This document shows, piece by piece, positions 38,803 through 46,186 of a stretch of 47,160 nucleotides of DNA. The notes beneath the pieces were generated by a model. The model saw only the letters and a list, made by a program, of their open reading frames with translations. It was not told the DNA's origin and made no database searches. This DNA is from Phycisphaerae bacterium (GTDB taxonomy: Bacteria > Planctomycetota > Phycisphaerae > Sedimentisphaerales > SM23-30): positions 1 through 47,160 of the forward strand of contig JAEIOG010000032.1 of the NCBI GenBank assembly GCA_016342495.1, in the 5' to 3' direction. Position numbers and translations under genes: made by a program. Position 1 is the first letter of the stretch, and each line of letters begins with the position of its first letter.

Positions 38803-38817
38803 CGTATACTGTATACG
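38803..38817. promoter_or_regulatory. Perfect 15-base palindrome upstream of the integrase (operator candidate)
   Basis: CGTATAC-T-GTATACG lies 19 bases before the integrase ATG, overlapping the region where a promoter or leader would be. A perfect odd-spaced dyad here is typical of a repressor site controlling integrase expression. The regulator is unknown. Confidence 0.5.
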
Positions 38818-38836
38818 AAAGGATGGTTTTTAGGCT

Positions 38837-40003
38837 ATGAAAATGAAGATTCCAAGTTATCGCAAACAGAAAAAAAGTAAAGGTCAAGACGTTGCATTTG
38901 TCGAGCTAAACGGACAAAAATTTTATCTGGGCAAGCATGGCAGTCCCGAAAGCAAGATTCGGTATGAAGCACTTATAGCTGAATGGCTGGCTTCTAACAA
39001 ATACCTACCCACCAAAGAAGATCAGCAGGGAATTGTCAATATTGAACTTATCGCCCGCTTCTTAAAGCACGCCGACGGCTATTACCGCAAACCCAATGGC
39101 CAAAGAACCCCAGAATATGAAAAACTCAAAAGTGTATTAGCAGTTCTCAAATCACTTTACCCCCATTTGCCAGTTAATGAATTTAGCCCTTTGAAGCTTA
39201 AAGCGGTTCGCCAAAAGATGATTGAAAAGAAATGGGCCAGACTCACAATCAATCAGGCTATTGGCAAAATAAAGCTAGTATATAAATGGGGTGTTGAAAA
39301 TGAACTTGTAAAACCCGATGTCCTGCATGGCTTGCAAGCAGTATCAGGTATAAAAGCTGGCAGGAATAGCCAGGTCACAGAATCAAAACCCGTCAAGCCA
39401 GTACCAAAAGCCCATATAGAAGCGGTAAGGCCTTATGTGAGCCGTCAGATATGGGCATTAATACAATGTCAGCTATTAACAGCTTGCAGGCCAAGCGAAC
39501 TATTACAGCTCAAACCAATTGATATAGAAATGGGTAGTAAGGTTTGGCTTTACACACCAGAAGATCATAAGACAGCTTATCGGGGAATCAAAAGGACTAT
39601 TTACTTTGGGCCAAAGGCTCAGCAGGTCATTAATGAATTTATGCCCCGCCCTGTCCACATGCCACTATTTAGCCCCAAGGACGCTACCCAAGAAAAAGCC
39701 CAGCAAGCCCAGACACACAGACGAGCAAAACAAAAACAAAATCCACGCAAAACCGAACGCAAAGTCAATGATTATTATAGCATAAGTGCATATCGAAGAT
39801 CTATCAGCAGGGCTTGTGTAAAGGCCAATATACCCAGCTGGTCGCCAAACAGATTAAGACATAACGCAGCAACTTTTATCCGCAAAGAATATGGCCTTGA
39901 AGTTGCCCAGATCATGCTGGGCCATAGCAAAGCAGATGTAACACAAATTTACGCCGAAGTGAACCATGAAAAAGCTTTGAAGATTGTCGAGAAAATAGGA
40001 TAG
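38837..40003 (+). CDS. int: Tyrosine recombinase / phage-type integrase
   Basis: 388 residues: an N-terminal core-binding SAM-like region (about 50-165) and a catalytic domain (about 185-385). The Arg box is LLTACRPSELLQLKP. The second box is SPNRLRHNAATFIR, followed by MLGHSK and the nucleophile tyrosine in VTQIYAEVN. It is probably responsible for insertion at the tRNA-Thr just upstream. The ribosome site is weak (AAAGG at 10 or more bases). Many arginines and lysines near 300 (AKQKQNPRKTERK) form a charged insert. No second copy of the tRNA 3' end was found to the right within the window, so the far boundary of the element is not defined. Confidence 0.92.
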   Translation: MKMKIPSYRKQKKSKGQDVAFVELNGQKFYLGKHGSPESKIRYEALIAEWLASNKYLPTKEDQQGIVNIELIARFLKHADGYYRKPNGQRTPEYEKLKSVLAVLKSLYPHLPVNEFSPLKLKAVRQKMIEKKWARLTINQAIGKIKLVYKWGVENELVKPDVLHGLQAVSGIKAGRNSQVTESKPVKPVPKAHIEAVRPYVSRQIWALIQCQLLTACRPSELLQLKPIDIEMGSKVWLYTPEDHKTAYRGIKRTIYFGPKAQQVINEFMPRPVHMPLFSPKDATQEKAQQAQTHRRAKQKQNPRKTERKVNDYYSISAYRRSISRACVKANIPSWSPNRLRHNAATFIRKEYGLEVAQIMLGHSKADVTQIYAEVNHEKALKIVEKIG

Positions 40004-40019
40004 AAGAAAGGGAACACCC

Positions 40020-41258
40020 ATGGCTTTTACTAAAACTCTAATCGAAATCCCCACGTATAATGAAAAACAAGCATTTCCATCCCATTCACCCAAACAAATA
40101 AAATATCTGAATACTATCATATTCTCTGGTGACAATTCTTTTATGTACTATCATCATTTGGAGAAATACAAGGAAAAAACTCCAACCAAAACCTATGAAA
40201 GACAACTCAAAAAACTCCTATCGACTGCCACCACCAGAATGAACTTAAACAAAATCCTCCGCACATCTTCCATATATTGTCAAAAATCAATAATAGACAG
40301 CGAAACCTTCTATAAAATAGTTTGTAAAACAAATAAATATTCATACCAAAAAGATTTCAAAAACTACGTTCGCTCAAAAATCCAACCTAATACCGACAAA
40401 GAAAGTACAGAAATATCAACAATATTTCGTGACTTACTCCACTTCTACCTACTACTATTCAATATCTTGTCATTAATGTATGATCTGGTTTTCTATGGAC
40501 TCAAAGACCCCATAATGAGCTACATAACATACCAGTCTACTTTAGACTTAATATATGAACACACGGTAAAAAATGCTTTGCTTAATCACAGAATCAACTA
40601 CCAGACAATAAATAGAACTTTTTCAAATCAGGAACAAATATACTTAGGACCATACTCAACAAGCTCAGTGTCAAGTTCATTGATGGATTGGATGAACAAA
40701 ATAAATGCATTGTTCTTTTTCATATCCGCACGTGACAAATATTCAAAAAGTCAACTATTTTTCAAATATGTCCAAGATGAATTTAATGAAATTTTCACAG
40801 ATTGCCCTATATGGATTATAGATAGAGATTTCAACAATCTAACAAAATCATTAGTTGACGAATTTTTTATAGACTTAGACTTACTCTGTAAAAATAATCC
40901 TAACATAAAATTTGATATTGAACAGGAAAAATGTTTATTCTTCCAAATCGCATACGAAAAAAAATTGGAAGATACTAATGATGCACTGCCACGCCCCGCA
41001 ATAATAGCTTATAATAGTTATGGACTTGCTGAAAGTGAACTGGGTAAATGTACCGATAGACAAGCACATGAATGGCTTAAAATTAATGGCCCTGAAGAAT
41101 ATAAATTATCATCATTTGATACCTGGTGCCGCAACCTGCGAACAGCACGAAAACACTATGGCGCCAGCAAACACACCCCCAGAGCTGGGAGAAATCACAA
41201 GGCAATAGTCACTTCAAATCAAATAGACTTGTCAGAAATCACAAATCAATATAATTAA
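40020..41258 (+). CDS. Unrecognised 412-residue accessory protein
   Basis: I do not recognise the main body. It is AT-rich, with many Asn, Lys, Tyr and Ile, mostly helical in appearance, and has a hydrophobic stretch near 140-165 (LLHFYLLLFNILSLMYDLVFYGL) that may be a buried helix. The last 85 residues stand out as a separate module: CTDRQAHEWLKINGPEEY, SFDTWCRNLRTARKHYG, then KHTPRAGRNHKAIV. It looks like a small DNA-binding or adaptor tail, and I have an impression of similar tails in other planctomycete accessory proteins. The gene starts 16 bases after the integrase stop and ends at tandem terminators, so it travels with the integrase. A defence or regulatory role is possible but unsupported. 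Confidence 0.75.
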   Translation: MAFTKTLIEIPTYNEKQAFPSHSPKQIKYLNTIIFSGDNSFMYYHHLEKYKEKTPTKTYERQLKKLLSTATTRMNLNKILRTSSIYCQKSIIDSETFYKIVCKTNKYSYQKDFKNYVRSKIQPNTDKESTEISTIFRDLLHFYLLLFNILSLMYDLVFYGLKDPIMSYITYQSTLDLIYEHTVKNALLNHRINYQTINRTFSNQEQIYLGPYSTSSVSSSLMDWMNKINALFFFISARDKYSKSQLFFKYVQDEFNEIFTDCPIWIIDRDFNNLTKSLVDEFFIDLDLLCKNNPNIKFDIEQEKCLFFQIAYEKKLEDTNDALPRPAIIAYNSYGLAESELGKCTDRQAHEWLKINGPEEYKLSSFDTWCRNLRTARKHYGASKHTPRAGRNHKAIVTSNQIDLSEITNQYN

Positions 41259-41259
41259 C

Positions 41260-41286
41260 CGGATTTTTAAAAATATCCGTTTTTTT
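41260..41286 (+). terminator. Intrinsic terminator 1 after the 412-residue gene
   Basis: CGGAT (41260-41264) pairs with ATCCG (41275-41279), extended by T/A pairs around TTTTTAAAAA, and is followed by a run of seven T. It starts right after the TAA stop. Confidence 0.75.
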
Positions 41287-41291
41287 AAAAA

Positions 41292-41323
41292 TCCGCTTTG
41301 ATGCAAATCATGCGGGTTTTTTT
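41292..41323 (+). terminator. Intrinsic terminator 2
   Basis: CCGC (41293-41296) plus TGAT pairs with ATCA plus GCGG (41312-41315) around a GCAA-type loop, followed by G and seven T. It directly follows terminator 1, a tandem arrangement that insulates the integrase unit from the genes beyond. Confidence 0.75.
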
Positions 41324-41334
41324 AATGCGCAAAC

Positions 41335-41352
41335 CGGATAAGTTCCTATCCG
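41335..41352. promoter_or_regulatory. CGGATA/TATCCG dyad upstream of the DUF1580 gene
   Basis: A 6-base inverted repeat with a 6-base spacer, 68 bases before the ATG. It shares the AACCGGAT/TATCCGTT ends with terminator 1, so the 41258-41352 segment carries a cluster of related CGGAT elements. It is a possible binding site for the helix-turn-helix protein encoded next. Confidence 0.3.
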
Positions 41353-41419
41353 TTCTATGTAATATGTTATAAGAAAATAACATTTGAATCACTTGAACTC
41401 TTATTGAGGAACATAAATC

Positions 41420-41740
41420 ATGAAAAATTATATGAGTATCACAGAAGCCACAAACTGTTGTCCAAACAAGCCCCATAGTTCTGCTGTCTGGCGTTGGTGT
41501 CGAAAAGGCATTAAAAGCAGATCAGGGCAAAGGGTTTTCCTCGAACATGTCCGTTGTGGTGGTAAAATTTTTATCACTGAAGATGCCCTTGAGCAATTCT
41601 TTGAGAATCTAGCACAAGAAGACAGCCTATACTTCCAGAATTCAAATATTGAAACCAATCACATTAAAAGCTATCCGGAATCAATAAGGCAGGCACGTAT
41701 TGAACAAGCAGAGAAAGAACTAAAAGCTAGAGGTATGTAA
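41420..41740 (+). CDS. DUF1580-type helix-turn-helix protein (excisionase/regulator-like)
   Basis: 106 residues. The N-terminal two thirds match the small DUF1580 pattern of planctomycete mobile elements: SITEATNCCPN, then SSAVWRWCRKGIKS, a basic strand with LEHVRCGGKIFITEDALEQFF, similar to MerR/excisionase winged helices. It may control excision together with the integrase or repress the element. GAGG lies before the ATG. The C-terminal 30 residues are charged and predicted helical. Confidence 0.75.
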   Translation: MKNYMSITEATNCCPNKPHSSAVWRWCRKGIKSRSGQRVFLEHVRCGGKIFITEDALEQFFENLAQEDSLYFQNSNIETNHIKSYPESIRQARIEQAEKELKARGM

Positions 41741-41802
41741 TATGGCAATATATGCCGTTTTAAACCGCTAAAATCGTCAAACTATAACTAAGAGGTACAA
41801 TT

Positions 41803-42042
41803 ATGCCAAACAAAGAAAAAGCCCTTCAAAAGGCTGCCAAAATACCCAATAAATACAGAGGACAATACAGATCAGCAATGGCAGGCAATAGCCGAACCGA
41901 TGCGATCAACAGTTTTTGTCGAGAATGTATGGGCTGGAAAGATGTTGCAGCAGGAATAAAAAGCTGCACCGCTATCACTTGCCCCCTTTACCCTTATAGA
42001 CCTTATCAGAAAAATAAAACTAAACAAAGAGGATCAAAATGA
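41803..42042 (+). CDS. Small Cys-rich protein of phage/mobile-element type
   Basis: 79 residues. The four-cysteine pattern FCRECMGW-x8-IKSCTAITCPLYPYRPY is a recurrent zinc-finger-like small protein in phages and integrative elements. Function is unknown. GAGG precedes the ATG. Its TGA stop overlaps the ATG of the next gene (ATGA), so the two are translated together. Confidence 0.72.
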   Translation: MPNKEKALQKAAKIPNKYRGQYRSAMAGNSRTDAINSFCRECMGWKDVAAGIKSCTAITCPLYPYRPYQKNKTKQRGSK

Positions 42043-42518
42043 GCGAAACACAACCCCCTAAGCATTGGATATCTGATACGACCTTAGCAAGTCAGGATCG
42101 CCTATTTATAAGTAAAGAAATGCTAAAGTCAAAGGCTTTTATTAAATTGACAGGATCAGCTAAACAGATATTGCTCGAACTATACACAAGATTAAGAATT
42201 ACTAAATCTGTCAATAAGTATAAGCAGCAAAAATCAGTCAGTTATTCAGCAACCAACAATGGTAAGTTGGAAATGAGCTATAAAAGCATAACAAATCAAT
42301 TCGGCTATTCAAGTGCAACTACCAGCAAAGCTTTAGACAAACTTTGTAAGCATGGATTTATTGAGATAGCCGAACTGGGTTCTGGAGTTCATCGCCAAAG
42401 TCATAAGATAGCATTAACCACCAACTGGAAACAATGGAATAAACCAGATTTCTCGCCCAATAAAGGCAAAGCCAACAAGCCAATAAACAAAGGATTTCAA
42501 AAAAAATCAACTTCATAA
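42039..42518 (+). CDS. Winged-helix protein, replication-initiator-like
   Basis: 159 residues. The central part (FIKLTGSAKQILLELYTRL, then YKSITNQFGYSSATTSKALDKLCKHGFIEIAELG) reads as a winged-helix DNA-binding domain like those in phage and plasmid replication proteins, ending with VHRQSHKIALTTNWKQW. The C-terminal 30 residues are Lys/Asn-rich and probably disordered. It overlaps the Cys-rich gene upstream. Directly after it come three identical 15-base dyads and further inverted repeats, as expected if this protein binds its own origin or operator. It could equally be a transcriptional regulator. Confidence 0.65.
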   Translation: MSETQPPKHWISDTTLASQDRLFISKEMLKSKAFIKLTGSAKQILLELYTRLRITKSVNKYKQQKSVSYSATNNGKLEMSYKSITNQFGYSSATTSKALDKLCKHGFIEIAELGSGVHRQSHKIALTTNWKQWNKPDFSPNKGKANKPINKGFQKKSTS

Positions 42519-42533
42519 ACTAAAGCCTTCTAA

Positions 42534-42548
42534 CTTTAGAAACTAAAG
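42534..42548. repeat. Dyad repeat CTTTAGAAACTAAAG, copy 1
   Basis: First complete copy, beginning 16 bases after the stop of the winged-helix gene. A half copy overlaps the end of that gene. Confidence 0.85.
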
Positions 42549-42607
42549 ATATAAATGCATAAATGGTAAAATAGGTAATGCCAAAAAAATCTAACCATGT
42601 CGAATAA

Positions 42608-42622
42608 CTTTAGAAACTAAAG
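42608..42622. repeat. Dyad repeat CTTTAGAAACTAAAG, copy 2
   Basis: Identical to copy 1, 74 bases further on (start to start). Confidence 0.85.
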
Positions 42623-42641
42623 GGTATATGGCCATACTCAC

Positions 42642-42656
42642 CTTTAGAAACTAAAG
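42642..42656. repeat. Dyad repeat CTTTAGAAACTAAAG, copy 3
   Basis: Identical to copies 1 and 2, 34 bases after copy 2 (start to start). Confidence 0.85.
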
Positions 42657-42955
42657 TAATTTATAATATACCATAATCTCTATCATAAATGGCAAGTAAT
42701 AAATATCATATAGATCAGCATTACAAAACATAAACCCACACAATAAACAAACCATATAATAAAACTACAAAAGAAAACATTATAAGAAGATAAAATGCAA
42801 AATAACGATAAATAGTCGTGCCTGAAAAAGTTAAAAATAAGCTATAAATCTTTGTATTACAATGGTTTATAGCTTTAATATTATGTTTTTTCTGCTATAA
42901 TATTGCAAGTTAATCTTCTCAAATAGCTCAAAACCTTGCAATATTGGATAAGAAA

Positions 42956-43315
42956 ATGCAGCCCTTAAAAACCGATAATACCCCTCAATTATTTCAATCG
43001 TCGCTCGAAGCTATCATTAATCTGGATCATCCTCTGGCTCAGCTGGCAGAAGCAATCGACTGGGATCATCTTGATGAAAAAATGTCGAAATGTTATGCTG
43101 CGGACATGGGTAGGCCTGGCAATGCAACACGCTTAATGGTGGGTTTGCATTATCTCAAGCATGCTTTTGATGAGTCTGATGAAAGCGTTGTCGCTCGTTG
43201 GTTGGAAAATCCATATTGGCAATTTTTCTGTGGCTACAAATACATGCAACATGAGTTTCCGATTCACCCGACTAAAGAAGAAGCCTTCGTCAGGTTCGCA
43301 GGAACAATTGCATGA
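42956..43315 (+). pseudogene. IS5-family transposase, N-terminal fragment
   Basis: About 119 residues match the N-terminal domain of IS5-type transposases: LDHPLAQLAEAIDWDHLDEKM, GNATRLMVGLHYLKHAFDESDESVVARWLENPYWQFFCG, then HEFPIHPT. After HPT the family sequence breaks off and the frame stops within 15 residues. The whole DDE catalytic domain is missing. I place the start at ATG 42956. The frame can be read four codons further up to a TTG. It cannot transpose by itself. Confidence 0.8.
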
Positions 43316-43408
43316 AAATTTGAGTTCGTACATGCGAAGCTTGCAACGGAAGCCAAAGAAGGTCAAAAAGTTTTTTGAACATGAAAAAGTAATGTATGCA
43401 AAAGCCAG

Positions 43409-43432
43409 TTAAACATCCTATTAAACATCCTA
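43409..43432 (+). repeat. Tandem 12-base repeat (two copies)
   Basis: TTAAACATCCTA occurs twice head to tail, just after the transposase fragment. It may be a scar of recombination or slippage. Confidence 0.6.
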
Positions 43433-43635
43433 TTTAATTGCCGGAGTAATAACTTATGATTTATTGAGCAAGCCCAAATTGTCAATTTTTTCTTTTATTA
43501 AGCAACTATTATTATGGGGTTGGATTATTGTTGATACGGGTTGGGTTATAGGTTATAATTATTTAGTATTGTACAAATTGATATGATTTGAGTGTGGGGT
43601 TGGCGAAGATAAACGATTACTAGAAAAGGAATATA

Positions 43636-43845
43636 ATGGCCAAAGATAATGGTAATATCGAAAAACACAGCTTTGTCCTTACACCCGGTCGATATGTGGG
43701 TATCCCCGATGAAGATGATAATGGCATTCCTTTTGATGATAAAATGAAAGAGCTGACAGCTACCTTAGCCACTCAGATGGAAAAGGAAAAGTCGCTTGAT
43801 GACCAGATTAAAGCACTGCTAAAGAAAGTTGGATTTGAGTTATGA
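43636..43845 (+). pseudogene. hsdM: HsdM C-terminal fragment (type I restriction methylase remnant)
   Basis: 69 residues. KHSFVLTPGRYVGIPDEDDNGIPFDDKMKELTATL is the characteristic C-terminal end of type I N6-adenine methylase HsdM, which is normally about 500 residues or more. The catalytic NPPF region and SAM-binding domain are absent. An AAAAGG lies before the ATG and an in-frame stop lies five codons upstream, so the fragment may be translated. Its stop overlaps the RhuM-like start (ATGA). Confidence 0.8.
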
Positions 43846-44456
43846 GCGAAAATGACCAAAAGCGCCCGGCTGGCGAATTGCTGGTATATCAGGGCCAAGG
43901 TCTGAATGAACCTATTCAGGTTCGGCTGGAAGGAGATACTCTCTGGCTGAGCCAGAAACTGCTGGCAGAGCTCTATGGTATAGGTGTTGGCACTATAAAT
44001 CACCATATTAAAGAGATTTACGATGACCAAGAGCTTAGCCCGGAGGCAACTATTCGAAAATATCGAATAGTTCAAAATGAAGGCAGCAGAGAAGTGTCGA
44101 GGTTAGTTGACCATTACAATCTGGACATGATTCTGGCGGTAGGTTTTCGGGTTCGTTCCAGGCGTGGCAGCCAGTTCCGCAAATGGGCTGCCGACCGGCT
44201 CAGTGAATATCTGGTCAAAGGCTTTACCCTCGATGATGAGCGACTCAAAGGTAATGCTGGGATAGTTGATTATTTCGATGAATTACTGGCAAGAATCCGT
44301 GAAATTCGTGCCAGTGAAGCTCGGGTTTACCTGATGAGCCTCTTGCAAAACCTCAAGAAATGGAGTCTTGGCAGTGAGCGTCAACTGAGAGAATTCATGC
44401 CGAAGGGTGTTTGGGTCGGATTTGCGAAGGATTTCTGGAGATCGCCCGCTGTGTGA
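43842..44456 (+). pseudogene. RhuM-family protein, C-terminally truncated by an insertion
   Basis: 204 residues. The first about 165 match RhuM: GELLVYQGQGLNEPIQVRLEGDTLWLSQKLLAELYG, HHIKEIYDDQEL, DMILAVGFRVRSRRGSQFRKWA and LARIREIRASEARVYL. RhuM proteins are usually well over 300 residues and often sit in type I restriction loci between hsdM and hsdS. From about base 44334 the reading frame runs into unrelated, GC-richer insertion-element sequence, giving a 40-residue foreign tail. It overlaps the HsdM remnant, so this is a decayed type I restriction locus. Confidence 0.8.
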
Positions 44457-45060
44457 GAGGTTTAGAATGCCGAAAATCATTGTTTGGCGCATACCGCCCC
44501 TGTTCCGTACTCACCGGCTTCACCAAAATCACCCAAAATCTCCCTGTGTCGCGTCAGGATAGCAGTTTGAGTAATTGCTCTGCGGCGATGACCAGCAGTC
44601 CGAAGCTCAGGTGGGCGGCTACTTTCACACCGCCGCGAACACGCACGTGCCGTCCACCGTGGTTATCGTGCAGGTGCGAGTTGACCCGTTCGGCGCTGCT
44701 GCGCTGGCGATACCGAACCGCTTCAGAGGGCGTGAACTGTCGTTTTTCACCACGACGAGGATTATGATCTATCAATGCCACATGGCCAAGTCGTTTGGAC
44801 ATCTGGCGAATTTCCTTGGCGTCATAGGCGGCATCGGCCAGATCGTAGAGGCTGGTCACACGGTCGGCACTCATCTGTGCCAGCGGGATGGCGGCTTGGC
44901 TATCGTGCGTGCTGGCGGAGGTCACCAGCCAACTGATCGGGATATCGCCGTCAATGGCGTCCAGATGCAGTTTGAACCCGCGCCAGGTTTGTTTCTTGCC
45001 CTTGCTGTCTTTCTTCGTGCCCCAGTCGCAATCCCGAACTCGCAACCTTCGGATCGACAG
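44334..45060 (-). mobile_element. Insertion-sequence remnant (IS4/IS5 superfamily)
   Basis: A GC-rich block in AT-rich surroundings. One probable end is at about 44334-44350 (GAGCCTCTTGCAAAAC), where the RhuM homology breaks off. The other edge, near 45060, is where composition drops sharply and the transposase loses its N-terminal half. I found no matching inverted repeat at the second edge, so the element is truncated there. Confidence 0.6.
44554..45045 (-). pseudogene. DDE transposase, C-terminal fragment (IS4/IS5 superfamily)
   Basis: 163 residues. WRGFKLHLDAIDGDIPISWLVTSASTHDSQAAIPL, then LYDLADAAYDAKEIRQ, LIDHNPRRGEK and RQRSSAERVNSHLHD is the second half of a DDE transposase, with the late catalytic Glu in the RSSAERVNS region. 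The N-terminal half with the first catalytic aspartate is missing. The frame reads on upstream only into AT-rich unrelated sequence. Higher GC than all neighbours points to a different donor genome. Confidence 0.8.
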
Positions 45061-45344
45061 TCTGATTTTAAAAAAATCAAAAACCTTGATATTTAGCTCT
45101 AAACGATGATTTCCCCGATACTTACATAAAATTGATGTAGACAGATAGTAGGCTGATAGAAGCCCAACAGGACATCATTGGTGCACATTTTGGTGCACAC
45201 CCCTTCAATTTGACTTGCTCCAGAAGCTCCCTATTTGACTTCTCAAGCGTTTGTTTTATTTTGTGATCTAAAACATCTCTTTGATTGCAATAAATAGCCT
45301 TTCTAGGACTAACAATAAACTCATCTTACCCAAATCAGAGCACA
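45061..45344. other. Non-coding junction between insertion remnants
   Basis: AT-rich sequence of unclear origin. GGTGCACATTTTGGTGCAC near 45180-45198 contains two GGTGCAC copies. A minus-strand open tail of roughly 60 codons runs through it but matches nothing I recognise, so I do not call a gene. Confidence 0.35.
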
Positions 45345-45654
45345 TCACGCCGCTCGACGATAGGATTTTAACAAGCCACCAAGCTGTTCGTGACACTCAA
45401 CCGAGTAACGTGTTGGGCGTAAAAAGCCCACAGACCTCCGCCAAAGCCTTCCGCCCTACCTTCTTGGCTGCTACTGCCAATCGCCTGCGTTGGGCGTCAT
45501 TTAAGATAATTCTTTTCTTGCCTATTGTTTCACGCAAGACCTTATTCTCAGTTTTTAAATACTCGATCACATCCTGCTGCTGTCGATTCACCCAGCCTGC
45601 TAGCATGGTTAATAGCACTAATTGTGGTTTTATTATCATTAACATTTTCCTCAT
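45345..45654 (-). pseudogene. Integrase-type transposase with internal deletion
   Basis: The N-terminal part (LAGWVNRQQQDVIEYLKTENKVLRE..., then RRRLAVAAKKVGRKALAEVCGLFTPNTLL) is the typical start of planctomycete integrase-core transposases. Near 45400 the frame shifts. In the next frame the sequence VECHEQLGGLLKSYRRAA then stop (45347-45345) looks like the C-terminus of a related transposase. The whole DDE core between them has been lost, so this is a deletion derivative with a frameshift at the joint. Confidence 0.7.
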
Positions 45655-45744
45655 TCATTGAAGTTCAAAATCCAAGTTGTATTCTTTGTTCTTCGACGGA
45701 AAACATTAGTGACTTAAGCAAATTTATCTCAATTTTTAACTATA

Positions 45745-45977
45745 ACGGGGGTAACGGCACTCTACGTCGCGACTGCTTGAATCACATGATCATTTTCAAT
45801 GAAAAACATCTTTATAATATTCTCGACGAATACATCAATGAATATTATAATCCCAGCCGCACACATATGTCGCTGGGAAAAGATGCTCCTGAACATCGAG
45901 AAGTTCAAGCCGAGGGCAAGATTGTAAGCAAGCCAATCCTTGGCGGCTTACATCATATCTATAGCCACATTGCTTGA
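45745..45977 (+). pseudogene. Integrase-core transposase, C-terminal fragment
   Basis: About 75 residues: GTLRRDCLNHMIIFNEKHLYNILDEYINEYYNPSRTHMSLGKDAPEHREV, ending LGGLHHIYSHIA. This is the end of an rve-type DDE transposase, including the region after the catalytic Glu. The open frame runs upstream to 45525 but there it reads antisense to the other fragment and is not homologous. It points in the opposite direction to the fragment at 45345-45654, so the two come from different insertions or from an inversion. Confidence 0.75.
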
Positions 45978-46186
45978 GTAGGCATCTATGCCAAACTTAA
46001 GCTTTCCATAAAGCTCAACGGAATCGGTACGCGTAGATTGGTAAATTACTGCTAAAATCTGAGATTTCAAAGCCTGCCAGCCTTCAATAACAGCTCATAT
46101 CCGATTCTAAAAGAACAATTTTCATAAATCAAAGTCCGATTTCATGCATTTTTACGCTCTGATGGATTATTGCACAGGACAATGGT
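45978..46186. other. Non-coding region before the PEP-CTERM gene
   Basis: 209 bases with no gene, repeat or convincing terminator that I can see. It marks the probable right edge of the insertion-sequence cluster. Confidence 0.4.

Larger units (their letters stand above)
42519..42943. promoter_or_regulatory. Repeat- and dyad-rich non-coding region (origin or operator candidate)
   Basis: 425 AT-rich bases. Three perfect copies of CTTTAGAAACTAAAG (each itself a dyad with 6-base arms) lie at 42534, 42608 and 42642, plus a half copy AAACTAAAG at 42517-42525. Further right is a perfect 9-base inverted repeat AGCTATAAA/TTTATAGCT (42840-42848, 42866-42874) and a perfect 11-base one AATATTGCAAG/CTTGCAATATT (42899-42909, 42935-42945). 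No gene is seen. Confidence 0.55.

Noticed and set aside
42534-42656. Possible CRISPR array formed by the repeated CTTTAGAAACTAAAG
   Set aside because: Only three copies, the unit is too short (15 bases), spacing is irregular (74 and 34 bases) and there are no cas genes. An origin or operator fits better.
43161-43412. A plus-strand frame overlapping the IS5 transposase fragment
   Set aside because: Its first part is out of frame with the recognisable transposase sequence, and the tail matches nothing I know.
44575-45109. Plus-strand frames of 173 and 73 codons
   Set aside because: They are antisense to the DDE transposase fragment, whose motifs are clear on the minus strand.
45128-45330. 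A minus-strand open tail of about 60 codons containing KGCAPKCAP
   Set aside because: It starts after a stop with no good start or ribosome site. A resemblance to integrase C-termini was considered but is too weak to claim.
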